Assembly: GCA_030848705.1 (NCBI GenBank)
Contig: JAUIZM010000015.1
Coordinates: 1,116,001-1,180,000 of the forward strand
From: Heracleum sosnowskyi
Lineage: Eukaryota > Streptophyta > Magnoliopsida > Apiales > Apiaceae
Direction of reading: 5' to 3'
DNA length: 64,000 nt
How positions within the stretch are numbered: position 1 is the stretch's first letter; the number at the start of each line of letters is the position of its first letter. Below are positions 44,501-55,606 of the stretch, in pieces. The notes beneath the pieces are model-generated. The model was not told where the DNA came from and searched no databases. It worked only from the letters and a program-made list of their open reading frames with translations. The position numbers and the translations under genes are program-made.

Positions 44501-44792
44501 GAATCAACTCATGGATTATGGACTAGTGTTAGAACACATTCCTCTGATGTGTGATAATACTAGTGCAATATCCATTGTAGCTAATCCTGTTAATCATTCT
44601 ACTACAAAGCACATTGAGATCAGGTACCATTTCATTAGGGAACATGCTGCAAATGGTACCATAGAAGTCTCTTATGTTCCAACTGAGAAACAATTAGCTG
44701 ACATATTTACTAAACCTCTGAATGAAGCAGTCTTCAACAGACTTGTGAGTGAAATTGGAATGCTCAATCCTTCATTCAGTTGTTCTAAGTAA
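41583..44792 (+). CDS. pol of copy B (protease, integrase, reverse transcriptase, RNase H; intact)
   Basis: A 1069-residue frame from ATG 41583 to TAA 44790. The protease active site is DSGCSSHMTG (residues 14-23). The integrase zinc region is WHKKLSH (143-149) with CEAC (178-181). The catalytic triad is D209, D275, E311, with the 35-residue spacing of DD35E integrases. Reverse transcriptase runs from about 570 with YVDD at 751-754. RNase H has TDSDYAG, STAEAEYIA and DNTSAIS. Domain order protease-integrase-RT-RNase H defines Ty1/copia. All key residues are present, so the enzyme is potentially active. The frame opens immediately after TGA 41580-41582, so it is not fused to gag. Confidence 0.96.
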   Translation: MQGNRNKRVIWILDSGCSSHMTGDMALLSHFEEKAGPSVTFGNDNIGYTMGYGSVKSGNVIIEDVAFVEGLKHNLLSIGQFTNRGFKVEFDEDLCSISKRESGEVVLTGVKKGSLFVANLKAADKGEICCFYTKATNEEFWLWHKKLSHLNVQAMNSLTKRELIRDLPALEFVQDGACEACQKGKIKRSSHKNKLLNTNSKPLQLIHMDLFGPVNVMSLSKKKYALVMVDDYSRYTWVEFLFSKDEAPQVIIEHIKRVDKEAQSTGSSVVALRSDNGTEFRNSTLYEFCKDKGISQQFSAPRTPQQNGVVERKNRTLIEAARTMLLDAKLPTSFWADAVNTACYVQNRTLINKKSGKTPYSLMTGKRASFKHLHVFGSKCFVMKDTSEHVGKFDAKAFEGIFIGYSLERTAYRVFVPEQHKIMESMDVTFDDKKTPGLKTSDQDSVLLRFENQGYLENSESEDEPPVQTVLENEILEVDNLLQSPVQGFTNTGGEEENATVNQNEIGTDQGNEQGHTRKWDRAHTRDQIIGDPSEGVRTRRATLNTCLYSCFLSQEEPKLIEEALKNSDWIVAMQEELNQFEKNKVWELVPPPKGKNVIDTKWVFRNKMDEEGVVVRNKARLVAKGYCQQEGIDYDETFAPVARLEAIRILLAFAAHSDFKVYQMDVKSAFLNGDLAEEVYVSQPPGFESEDFPNFVYRLLKALYGLKQAPRAWYETLSQFLLEHQFTRGTIDKTLFFKKHGNDIILVQIYVDDIIFGSSNEKLCERFSKLMQSKYEMSMMGELTYFLGLQVHQREDGIFINQSKYVKDLLKKYGLEESSPAKTPMSTAIKLDEDKKGKRVDIKVYRGMVGSLLYLTASRPDIMFATCLCARFQSDPKESHMMAIKRIFKYLKGTPNLGLWYPKGTGFNLVGYTDSDYAGCRIDRKSTSGSCQFLGQRLVSWFSKKQQSTATSTAEAEYIAAGSCCAQLLCIRNQLMDYGLVLEHIPLMCDNTSAISIVANPVNHSTTKHIEIRYHFIREHAANGTIEVSYVPTEKQLADIFTKPLNEAVFNRLVSEIGMLNPSFSCSK

Positions 44793-45506
44793 ATATGCTG
44801 GTTAATAGTTGCAGCAGTAAATTTTCACTGTATTTAAATGATCTATTTGTTTAGAGTGAAAATTAGCTGAGATATGATTTATAAATATTTCAGTATTTTA
44901 CTGCATATTTTTCAAAATCATATTTGTTAGTGGAGTTGTGAACTTTTGAGACATCTCGATATAGATAATTTTCAGAGTTCACGACATAGTTCAAATTAAA
45001 CAGACTTATATCGCAAACTGTTGAGATTGAGAGACTTCGCGACATAGTTCATTTCATGAGTTTGCGACATAGTTAATTTTATGACTTCGCGACTTAGAAT
45101 AACTATATCGACAAGTCTCCATAATTGACAGAATTTTGATTTAAATTAATTTTATTTCAAAATTTGATAAAAGTCTGACAAATTGCTTAAAATTCCTAAA
45201 AGAGAGCTTTAGACAGGGTATTTCTACTATATCGCAAAGTCTCCCCGATCCTTTCATTTTGAAGACTTTGCGACATAGTTCATTGTTGAGACTATGCGAT
45301 ATACTTTGCAAGACTTTGCGGTACAGGCCACTTTTGACTTCGCGACATACAGATAGACTGTACACATTCATAACTCCATATCGCAGTGTCTCTATCATAT
45401 AAATACCAATTTCTAACCGTTTGCAACTTTTCATCTTGTCTATTGCTCTCAAACTTTCTAACCTAAGCACAAATTCTCTACTCTCTTTCTTACTCTCTCT
45501 CTTGAA
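44793..45506 (+). promoter_or_regulatory. pol-ORF3 spacer of copy B: motif array, TATA box, CT-rich leader
   Basis: From 44940 to 45390 the LTR motif recurs mostly inverted (CGCGACATAG, TGCGACATAG and variants at about 44980, 45037, 45063, 45091, 45250, 45296, 45340) with a few forward copies (TATCGCAAAGTC and similar at about 45009, 45105, 45231, 45384). TATAAATA at 45398-45405 follows, then a CT-rich stretch up to the ORF3 ATG. The order mirrors the LTR (array, then TATA) and suggests an internal promoter. Confidence 0.6.
45398..45405 (+). promoter_or_regulatory. TATA box, presumed ORF3 promoter of copy B
   Basis: TATAAATA, about 100 bp before ATG 45507. A start about 30 bp downstream would give a leader of about 75 bases rich in CT (CTCTCTTTCTTACTCTCTCT), typical of plant mRNA leaders. 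Confidence 0.5.
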
Positions 45507-48500
45507 ATGGCACCCAAATCTCAAACAGTATCATCCTCTATTCCTTTAACCATCCCCAAAGAAACAAATCTTCTCACCATTCCCTCTGAGGCTGAGGCTA
45601 AACCCAGGTACAAGTGTTTTGTACGGTTCCTGAACGATTCCTACCTCAGCCAAGCCCTAACCTTGAACCCCACGTTGTATGTCGATGTATTGGAAGGATT
45701 TTGGCGAACGGCGTTGGTTTCTACAATGGCCAGGGAAGATGGAACTTCGTTCCAGGAGATAGCTTGTTCAATTGGAGGCAAACACTTCCAGTTTGGGGAG
45801 AAGGAGATAAATGAAGCTTTAGGGTTCAAGGTGGAGGGTCATGACCAAGAAGCTACTGATGCTCAAATAGTAGACTTCATGACCTTCATTCAGTATGCTG
45901 ATGAGATAGATACTGGAAAGCTGAATAAGAAGTTTGTAAGAAGGGAGTGGTCATTTCTATTTGATGCACTCTAGAAGGTGTTCCTTTGCAGAAAGACAGG
46001 ATGGGACCATATCAGTCACATTGCTGTGAAGCTGGCCTATTCCTTAGCCTACAATCAGGAAATCAATGTTGGAGCAATAATCCTCAAGGAATTGACTCAA
46101 AGGCTAGGGAGGACAGTCCGTGGAAGAGGTAATGACATCTTTTACCCTCGCTTTCTTCAAGTTATTTTAAATTATCTTGATGCTAATGTCCATGACTTGG
46201 AGGGTATTGATAAATCAAAGATGGCTTATTCCAAGTCCATGTCCAAGATTCTATTTGGTTCATTGGACACAAGGAATCAAGTGGATGTGATCTTGAGTGT
46301 GACCCCGCATATGCAGGACACATTCGCGTCTTATCCACTTGATAAGCCCATATACCATGCTCTTTCCTGGACAGGGGAGGCTGAGACTGAAGGAGCATCA
46401 CAGTCTAACCCAAGCCTCCCTATCCCATCCAGCAACCCCACTGTAAACACCACTGTAGAGGTTAGTCAGCCAAGTGCATCAATCTCTCAAAAGGTTGATG
46501 TTACTAAAAAGAAGAAGAAGAGAACCTTAGCTATTATCCATGAATCTGTAGAGTTAGCAAGTGAGATTCCTGAGTCACCTCTCACCAGACCAAAGAAGAA
46601 GTCAAAATCTAAAGCTACCACTGAATCCTCCCAACAGGATTCAGATGTGGAAAAAGAGGTACACCTGCTACTGTCTATGGCCTCTCAACAGGTCATGGGC
46701 ATTGAAAAGAGCAGCCTCTCCACTGCAAGTTGTAAAGAGTCTGCACAGGGTCAAGACCTCACTCTTGATCCTAGGAGTGATAAGGGTGATCAAACACTAA
46801 GTGGAGAGCACATCAATGTTGAAACTCCTCCTATTTCTCAGGGGGAGTTGCCAAAATCAAATCTGAACCCCACTTCTCTCTCAGATTCTTCCACTAAAAT
46901 TTCTTCTGAACAAGAGAGTCATTCTCATGACAATCTTGCCCTTGATCAATCACAATCCAGCCCTGTGATTGAGCCAACTTCAAGTGACATGGTGCTTGAC
47001 ACTGTGCTCACCACTCAGGACCCACATTCAGTTGGTCAGGGAATGCATGCTGAGGCATATCCTAATGACACCAACACAAACATGGAGGATTCACCAGTTT
47101 TCACTGGAGACTCTGTGCCAAATTCTCCCATCCTTAGGGATGTGGAACTGTCTTCACAGACATATAGGGCTGATGTTGTAACACATCCCATTTCAATGGA
47201 GACAACATCAGACCCCACAGCCATTCCAAGGCTGGAGGAGACTCAAACTCACACATCTCATGAAGTGCCTAGCACTAGCTCTCACTTGGCTCAGGCCACA
47301 ATGTCAGAATGGCTGAAGCCTGTGCACCATGACAGGCCTTCAGGATCATCATCTGTGCCCTCACACCTGACAGAGGAAGCCATTCAAAATCTTAATGTGG
47401 CACAGATTGATGAGTTCTCGAAAATAGCTCAACATCTCCTCACCTCCAACCTTCCAAATGCTGATTATGAAGCTATCCTGCTATGCCATAAGGAGGATGT
47501 TGAAGCTCAACAGGAGAAGATTGTGGATGCAGCTGAACCAGAGGGGAATGTGGATGCCTGGTTGGATGCTAAGAGGACTCTCAAACTCAAAGATGCCCTG
47601 GCTTTTGTGAGAGAAGAATACCTCACCTCTCTGGGCTCAAATGCTAAGGATCTTTCTCCTGTTGCCATATATGAAGCTGTAAATGATGTGTACAAGAACC
47701 AGTTGAAGGCTCTGCATTATCTTGGGAAAGGGCTTCAATCAGAGATTTCTTCAATTCAGGAGGAGACAGACAGATCCCTCACTAAGCTCAGAAACTCTTA
47801 TCTCTCTGATTTTCCCAAGGTGGATGGTATCCTCAAAGAAGTCCAGAAAACCTCCTCCAATGTGTCCATGATGGATGTGACTCTTGCCATGGTCACAGAC
47901 AACATCAAGAAACTGGCTTCTACACTGGAAAATCAAGCAAAATCTACCATCACCACCAATGCTATGTTGAATGTCATGTGGAAAAACCAGTATGGTGATA
48001 AGCTGGTGGATGAAGTCCCTCTGTCAGACATCTCCAAATATGACTTTGCCAGGGTCAAAGATCAATCTCTAAACTCCTTCAAGTCTCAACAATTATTCTC
48101 CAAGGTGGATGGCTTAGAAAAGGAAGTGGCCTCTCTCAAAGATGAAAACAGATTGCTATCTGCATCTCTAAGCCAACTCAATGACAAGCTAGATGCTCAA
48201 GGCACCAACACAACAAACATCTTGCTGGTGCAGCAACAAATGATGACCTCAATGATGAAATCTTTCAACCTGCCTATTCCTGGGGAAGCTCAAGACATCT
48301 TGTCTGATCCCAAGCCTAAGGGGGAGAAAGGAAAGGAGGTCAATGTGAAAAAGAAAGGGGGAGCACCTGCCAAGCAATCAAAACTTAAGGGCAAGCTTAT
48401 TGAAGAGACAATAAAGCCAATCAATCTTCCCCCTGTAGAGGTCATCAATGCACAAGGTCAGAAAAGCACAGTCACCACAACCTTCTATCCATCCACAATG

Positions 48501-50345
48501 CCTAAAGACATCTCAACCTCTCAACCTGCTATACCTACTCCTATTGCTAAACCTATCCAAGCTACGCTTATCACTGAAGCCAAGCTACAGGAAGTTGCCA
48601 ATTCTCACATCTATCATGATGAGGCCTTCCTGGAGTTTCTGAAAGCCACCTACAAGAATGCTCAAGGAGATGCACAAGCATACAGACAGAAGCTCAGGGA
48701 AAGCATCAAGTACTTCACAGTTGCAGTAAGGAAAATCAGGGATGTTTATCTGAGAGAAATAATCATGGTATGCAAGGACAACTGCTTGTGGCACTTAGCA
48801 TTTCAAACTCTGGAGAAACTGAAGTTCACTGAAGTGTCAATAATTCTGGAGTTGATTGAGAAGAGTGGGGTTAACAATAAAAGTCTTTATAATGACTTGG
48901 AGATGGACCAAAATCAAAGACTGCCTGAGGTCATACCAAAGCCAAGGACAGTAATTTTTCAAAGTCTATCCAAAGTCAGAAGTATTGACCAACTTGTCAT
49001 TCCCAAAGATCTGACAATGAAGAATAACACAAAGATCAATCAAGTGCTGCAAATGCTGAGAGCAAAGAAAGGAGTCAAGACAGCAGAGGAATTAGAGATG
49101 ATTAACATTCTACAATCTTTTCTGATTCATGGTGCTTTGCCTGATTCTGTCAAAGAAAAGAACATGAAGAAGGAAGGGGAGGATGATGATGAGGAGAAAA
49201 CCTACAGGAGGAGATCTCATTCAAGGAGTGATAAGGATGGACCAAGTGACAGCAGCAGGAGCAAATCTTCCAAGAAATCTAAAGATGCTGGTGATGACAC
49301 AAAGGGGGCAAAGGAGACAGTGAAGAGAACTAGGAGTGGAATTCAGCAAGTCAAGGACATTGCTAGTAGTACTTTAACCACAACACAAGACTCTAAGTCT
49401 AGGGTGGGTACTGTTAGCAATGATCCTCCAAAATCATTATCCATGACTTCTGAACCTGAATTGCCACAGAAGAAAGATGAAGCCACTAAAGTAATTTCAA
49501 GAAAACACCTCCACAAAGTCACAGCTAGTGGAGTGTTATAGTGGATGAAGGGGAAAGGAATGAAGCTACTTCCAAATGATGTGGCAGTAAAGACAAAGTC
49601 ACCTTGTTCCAGAAAGGTACCTCTTGTGAGGCATATGAAGATCAAGAGTGTACCCAAAAGAATAAGGATAACAAAGAAAACTGGAAAACTCACAAATGTT
49701 GTTGGCATCCATGTGTTTCCACTTGATGAAGACTATGATGAAGATGCCCTAGCATTTTTGAGAGCTCAAAGGATCTTTGAAGTCAAACTGAAGCTAGATC
49801 ATCTAGAGATTAAGTACACTGATGGAAGAGAGAAGATAATGAAGCAAGGAGGCTGGCAACATTTCTATAAATATGAGCTTGAAAGGATAAATGCCTTGCT
49901 GAACTTTGAAGAAAAGGAAGAAAGGACATGGAAGATAGATATTGCCAGGTTCTTGAAAATGCATGCTGATCATGAAGAAGACCTGAGGAGAGAGAATGAA
50001 GAAAGGAGATGTAAGAAAGAGAAGGAGTTGGCCGAGATAGAAGAAAGAGCAAGGGAGCTAAGAAAGAAAGGGCTGTGCAGGGTAAAACAAAATCCTTATA
50101 CTGTGGAGTACAAAAATCATTATGGAGGAAAAAGCAAGATAAGGATGGAGTTTATACACTCATATGTGGAGAGTGCCCTCAGAACAGCAGCTGAAGATCT
50201 AAAGGACTCTCCTCTCATTGAAGAAATGACTGCTAGAGATGATATTCTAATGGCAATCTCTGAGATAAAGAAGAATGAAGAAATGAGGAAGAAGAAGATC
50301 TATGATGACTTCTTAGAGAAACAATTGGAAACAGAAGCTATGTAG
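45507..50345 (+). pseudogene. ORF3 (env-like position) of copy B, two in-frame TAG codons
   Basis: One reading frame of 1612 codons from ATG 45507 to TAG 50343-50345, interrupted only by TAG at 45972-45974 (codon 156) and 49539-49541 (codon 1345). The N-terminal domain carries FVRREW (about 143) and FYPRFL (about 211), as in ORF3 of copy 2b. A Ser/Thr/Pro-rich middle follows, then helical and coiled-coil segments (about 690-770 and 1440-1600), with basic SR/KS-rich sequence near 1230-1280. No signal peptide or membrane segment was seen. Copy B is very young, so the stops are either very recent mutations or are read through. Function is unknown. Confidence 0.75.
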
Positions 50346-50487
50346 CTCAAGGAAGAATTCTGTAAGCTTAAATTTCCAAGTTGTTATCAAATTCTGTGCT
50401 TAACTGTATCTTCCTTATATCTGTTCTTTTTATGTTAGTTAGGCTTGTTATCAGACATGAAATTGTGCCTAAGGGTCTTACTCACAA

Positions 50488-50499
50488 TTTGGGGGAGAT
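50488..50499 (+). other. Polypurine tract, copy B
   Basis: TTTGGGGGAGAT directly before the 3' LTR. The core GGGGGAGAT is shared with copy 2b. Confidence 0.85.
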
Positions 50500-51775
50500 T
50501 GTTAGGCTCAAGACATGTCTGAATACCACTATTAACAAGCCTACACCATGTGACTATGTCACATTACATGACCTAGTGATTTCTATCACTGGGATATAGT
50601 ATAGGTCTCTAAATGTACTTGTCTTGTTCTCATGAACATTAGCTTGATCATGTATGCTCAAACTTATAATGAGCTTAGTAAAGTTTCTTGCATCTAGATT
50701 GTATATAGGCCATTGAATAATTATCCTGGTAGAAGTTCATAAGTGTTCATGCAGCAGGATAGAGTTGAATAAGGCTATGAAGAAATAAGTTGCAGGAATT
50801 TGTCTAAGGCATTATATAGCAAAGTCAAAAGAAAGCTATGTCGTGAAGTCACCAATATCCATGTCGTGAAGTACTATATCGCATAGTCCATTTTGTACTA
50901 TGTCGAGAAGTCCTCAAGACACATGTCGTGAAGTGTTGAAGTCAGCAAAGTCAAAAGAGCCTAGATCGTGAAGTCCTCAGAAGCCCTATGTCGCATAGTC
51001 ATCAAATGACCTATGTCGCATAGTCATCAAATAACCTATGTCGCATAGTCATCAAATGACCTATGTCGCATAGTCATCAAATGACCTATGTCGCAAAGTC
51101 TTCAAAGGCTATATCGCGTAGTCCTCACAAGGGAGATCGCGAAGTCAGGGATAAAGTGGAGTTCACGATATCAACACTTAGCCGTTTATAACAAGACAAA
51201 TCAAGGTACAGAACCAAGAATCAAAGGAGACAAATACTGAAGCATTTGTTCTGGCAAGGTGGTCCAAAGAACAGATGGCAAATCTACAGCTAAACTTGGA
51301 GAGAAAGATAAGAGACAAGCTGCTACAGAAACGGGAAAGACTCCGAAAAGCAGGTGGTCCTTCCTGACACAGTGAACTTCTTATGGCAGGACAAGTTGGA
51401 CTTTCAGAAGGGGTAGCTGTGTAATATTGTGTGTGCCTAGTTTGTATAGGAAAATATATATATCGTGCACACACAACTGTAAGCTGTAAGAGAGATACAT
51501 ATAGTCATTTGCTAAGCTCTTTTCTCTGTAAGCAAGCAAGTTCAAACCGTTCTTGTTTAGAAGCCAGAAATTCGATTGTGAATTTCCTGGAAAGCTGTAG
51601 TATTTAATTTGCTTATACAAAGTAGATTAAAGTGATTGTGTGTGTTATTTACTTTCTGCATATTACATATCATAATCACATACAGTTGTTTACTTAGTTT
51701 TCAAGATCGAAAAATATATCAAACTATCCATTCACCCCCCCTCTGTCTAGTTTCTAGTGGTATTCATTTCTAACA
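50500..51775 (+). repeat. 3' LTR of copy B
   Basis: 1276 bp, one substitution from the 5' LTR (T at 51500). Followed by the TSD GTATT. Confidence 0.97.
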
Positions 51776-51840
51776 GTATTGCATTAGTGATTAAAACTTA
51801 GATTTGGTGATTCTGCATAGGTGATTCAGGTATTGATGTC

Positions 51841-52109
51841 TAATATTTTTTCTGATTTGTATTCAAAAAATTTTGAAGATTTGGGTTTAAATTTTTAGTG
51901 ATTTGTTTATAAAATATGGTGATTTGAGTTGAGTTTCGGTGATTTTAGGCTTGCTTCTGGTGACTTTATATGTGGTGGTGGTGGTGTAGATGGTGTGGTG
52001 GATGTTCTGAATTTTGGTGATTGTTATTTTTACTTGATGATTCTGGTGATTTTATGAGATTTGTGTTTGTGGATGTTACGGTGTGTAGTGACGATGATTG
52101 TATTGGTGA
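51841..52109 (+). repeat. Direct duplication, copy 2
   Basis: Partner of 37483-37757. After it the Pack-MULE continues to about 52340 without a supported gene. Confidence 0.85.
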
Positions 52110-52361
52110 GAATGAATTAATGATAGAAAGTGACGGTTATTAAAATATTATAAGATCAATACACACCAATAACAAATCAATACAAATATACAGATCAATA
52201 ATTCTGCATAGCGAAGATGATGATGATTTAGTGGTGTAAATATTTTTCAGTGATGATGGTGGATACATATCGATATTGGGCTTAATTTATGGTCCAGCAT
52301 GCAGTTCTCACAATAAGAGGGGTCTCATTAGAGTAGCCCTCTATATATATATATATATATT

Positions 52362-52744
52362 AAGGTTCCAAAGAGAACCATTATATCAAGAGAACCGAGA
52401 TAACCTTCTAAGATCGTTGATATACTATAATATAATTAATGAATCTTAATAAAACACTAAAAAGAATCTTAATTATCAATTAAATTTATTATAAATAAAT
52501 TTTATGTTGAAATATATTATAAAACACTTTATAAAATACTTAACAGAATCCTAATTTTAATATAATTATTAAAACACTTAAAAAAATCTTATAAAATTAT
52601 TAAAACACTTAAAAAAAATCTTAAAATACTAATAAAAATATAATAGAAATTTTTTAAAACATATCAGCCGTTGGATGGTGTGGTAAATCAAGAGTGATTG
52701 GTTAGTTATCTCGGTTCTCTCAGAAAGATAGGTTCTCTCTAGAT
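52362..52744. mobile_element. MITE with about 40-bp inverted ends
   Basis: The left end contains AGAGAACC then AAGAGAACCGAGATAAC. The right end, reverse-complemented, contains AGAGAACC then GAGAGAACCGAGATAAC. The interior is very AT-rich and non-coding. No TSD is certain. A (TA)n tract precedes it at 52342-52361. Confidence 0.65.
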
Positions 52745-53373
52745 ATAATGATATGTAATAAAAGGACAATCTTCACAAAAAGGCGATTCATTACAAGTTA
52801 CAGAGATAAACATTTCTCAGTTTACTTTCTCTTATTCTTAATCGCAAGTTTAATTTGATTTTAAACAACTTCTTTTGGATGATCATTGTTGAGAATATTT
52901 TTTTTTTTGGATGATTAATGTTAGGATTATATTTTTTTTTGGATTATTATGATTGAATCTTTTGGGAAATATGGTTTGATGTAATGGAGTGACTATGATT
53001 GAATTTTTAGAATGTTTTGCTGTTTTTTTTTTTTGTATTGTGTTTCATTTGTTATAATGTTGTTATTGGATTATCAAAATCTGTAAATATTTGAGTTTTC
53101 ATACTGTTTATTGTAAACGTTTGACTAACGTTTGTTGACGAAAAGAGTATATCTGGAAGTGACCTTATAATAGAAGGGTATCAATGGAAAGATATTATTT
53201 GACGTAGGGCTGTCAATGGATCGGAAATCCGGTCCGATCCGATCCGATCCGAAGTCTAATGGAACGGATATGGATCATTAAACAATAAATCCGATCCAAT
53301 AAAAATCCGATCCGATAACGATCTGATCCGATAAGTATAAGATATGGATTTAATACGATCTGATCCGACTATT

Positions 53374-53378
<5 letters not shown>

Positions 53379-53416
<38 letters not shown>
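53379..53416. repeat. (TA)n microsatellite, left
   Basis: About 19 TA units. A second TA tract of about 12 units lies at 54719-54743 on the other side of Pack-MULE-type element 2, which suggests insertion into a TA repeat. Confidence 0.9.
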
Positions 53417-53419
<3 letters not shown>

Positions 53420-54432
53420 AGATGCTCTAATGAGACCCTACTATAATGAGAACTGAGACCCCAATGATAATTTTGTAATAAAATTGAACTACGGGGATAA
53501 TTACAAATTCTAATACGAAAAAGCAAAAATACATATACATGTCTGTTGAATGTGTTGCAGTCACCATAACTTTATTCCATAACATCATCCTGACCATCAC
53601 CATACTAATCCATGACATTACTCCGACCAACACCATCACATCACCGTCACTACAACTATTAGTGCACCGTCATCACTACATCGTCACACAATAACGATTA
53701 ACGACACTACCATTACACCAAACGCATCATCAGAACACCAACACCATTACCAGAATTACTAAATACAAAATCAAATCACAAAAATTTAAACTATGATCAC
53801 TACAACTACCTCTAATAACTATAGAATCACCAAATTCATAAACGAATCACTAAAATTTAAACTAACATCACCAATTTCTATATAAAAACCGCAATTTATA
53901 CCTATACAAATCACCAAATAAAAAGGTGATTTGTACTAAAAATATACTAGCACCTCCACCAAAAGCAACAGAATCACCAAAATTTCAATACAAATCACTG
54001 AAAATTATCGCAAATCACCAAATATACCGTGTAAATCACCAAAAAATTCAACCTAAATTACCAAAACTTTTAAAGACAAATCACCAGAATAGCTCATCTA
54101 TATACACTTTAAAATTTTATCCCAAAAATAAATCACGAACTATCAATGAACTACGATCACCACACCATCTGTGCCTTCATCACTATATATCTCCGACATC
54201 TTCTATATCCACCCATCCATCTGTCGCCCCTAAACCAAACTCGCAAGTTGTTTGACTTCTTCTGGATCAGATTCAATCTTTGAATCATTATTTCAATTTG
54301 AATCTCGGGAAGTGTCACCGAAATAGTGTTTAGATGAAATGAAAAAGAAGATCAATAAAGAAAAAAGTTAAATTAGATGACAAGAAGAGATGGAAATAGA
54401 TCGAGAAGTGAGCTGAAGAGTGAAAAAGAGAG

Positions 54433-54508
<76 letters not shown>

Positions 54509-54718
54509 CAGGCAAATTGAGAAAAAAAGAGATTAGATCGAAGTGGGTGGTTGACTGATTGTGAGGAGAGAGAAATAAATAGAGATATATGTCTTTTTAG
54601 ATGTATAAAATCTAAATAATGAATATGTGGTACAGATTAAAAGTTGTTAAAAAGATTGAGCGGCTCAGATTCAGTCTCAGTTCTCATTCTAATAGGGGGT
54701 CTCATTTGAGCACTTGCC
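53417..54718 (-). mobile_element. Pack-MULE-type element 2
   Basis: Ends GCTCTAATGAGACCCTACTA and, inverted, GCTCAAATGAGACCCCCTAT, both followed by AATGAGAACTGAGAC. On the reverse strand its first 300 bp resemble the start of element 1 (CTCTCTCCTCAC, CCACCCACTTC, then a CT-rich repeat). The interior has many GGTGATT words on that strand. The AP2-like frame of element 1 was not found here. The frame at 53926-54255 is low-complexity and not supported as a gene. Confidence 0.65.
54434..54507. repeat. (GT)n(GA)n compound microsatellite
   Basis: About 22 GT followed by about 14 GA units, at the place corresponding to the (CT)n tract of element 1 when read on the reverse strand. Confidence 0.95.
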
Positions 54719-55606
54719 TATATATATATATATATATATATATTACATATTATATACAATATTTTATATATTAAAATATATCATATTTTTTAAGCAATTA
54801 AGTCAAAAAGTCAAGAGCCATATTTTTTTGATGGACCTGTCATCTTTCCTCTTCATTTGTGTACGCGGAGGTATATTTCTCTAACTTGCATTTATATATG
54901 AATTTTTTTTTTTAAATTTTCTAGTGATGGTCCTCTTCCTGTTACATAAAATGGCTATTGGACATCTCTTTTACTTATATAATTGACACAAAAGACAATA
55001 AAATGTAAGATATAATGCTTTTTCATTCTCCCTTCTCAGGTGATTGATTACAAAACATGCTTTTTCCTTTGCTGGCTTGTGCTATGGCTTCGGATTGAAT
55101 TTAGTTTTTAAATTTCTGTATTGTAATTGAATTTTAATTTATTATGTAACCTCTGTATTTGCATTGTTGTTAAATTTGCATTTCAACTTTGTTAAAATAT
55201 TCAGTGTTACAGGAATTTGAATTTGAGTAAAGTATTTTTTTATTAATATTAACGGATCGGAGCTCCGATCCGTTAACCGTGATCCTAACGGATTCGGATA
55301 TGGATCGGGCTATATAAAATCCGGCTATGATCCGATCCGAATCTGAATCCGGTCAAATTAAATGGATCAGGATATGGATCAAGGCCGATCCGATCCAGAT
55401 CCGATCCATTGACAGCCCTAAGTTAAAGTACCATCAAAAAAAGTCAAATATATGAGAGTACCATTAAGAATTTTTCTTATAATTAATTATAATCAATATT
55501 ATACAAATAATACAATCTTATAATGGTTAATTAAATTAAGTTAATTATAATATTAATTCTTGTAGTGTTCAATTTATCAACTTTACGAAAATTATAGAGC
55601 AACTAA

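Larger units (their letters stand above)
37780..51775 (+). mobile_element. Copia (Sirevirus-like) family 1, copy B, complete and very young
   Basis: A 13,996-bp element with two 1276-bp LTRs (37780-39055 and 50500-51775) that differ at one base (C at 38780, T at 51500). TSD is GTATT (37775-37779 and 51776-51780). Order: LTR, primer-binding site, gag, pol, 0.7-kb spacer, ORF3, polypurine tract, LTR. gag and pol are intact. ORF3 carries two TAG codons. With the commonly used plant rate of 1.3e-8 per site per year, one difference means an insertion of the order of tens of thousands of years ago. Confidence 0.97.
53205..55420. mobile_element. hAT-like element with GATCCGATCC-rich ends
   Basis: The left end TAGGGCTGTCAATGGATCGG at 53205 is matched by the inverted right end (CCGATCCATTGACAGCCCTA) at 55401-55420. 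Both ends have many GATCCGATCC words. The sequences flanking it (ATTTGACG and AGTTAAAG) could be a decayed 8-bp TSD but this is weak. Its middle is taken up by the (TA)n-flanked Pack-MULE-type element 2. No transposase was seen. Confidence 0.75.

Noticed and set aside
53926..54255. 109-residue Lys/Asn/Pro-rich frame
   Set aside because: Low-complexity, built from AATCACC repeats of the Pack-MULE-type interior, no family features.
54330..54515. Reverse-strand frame with His-Thr and Ser-Leu repeats
   Set aside because: Translation of the (GT)n(GA)n repeat.
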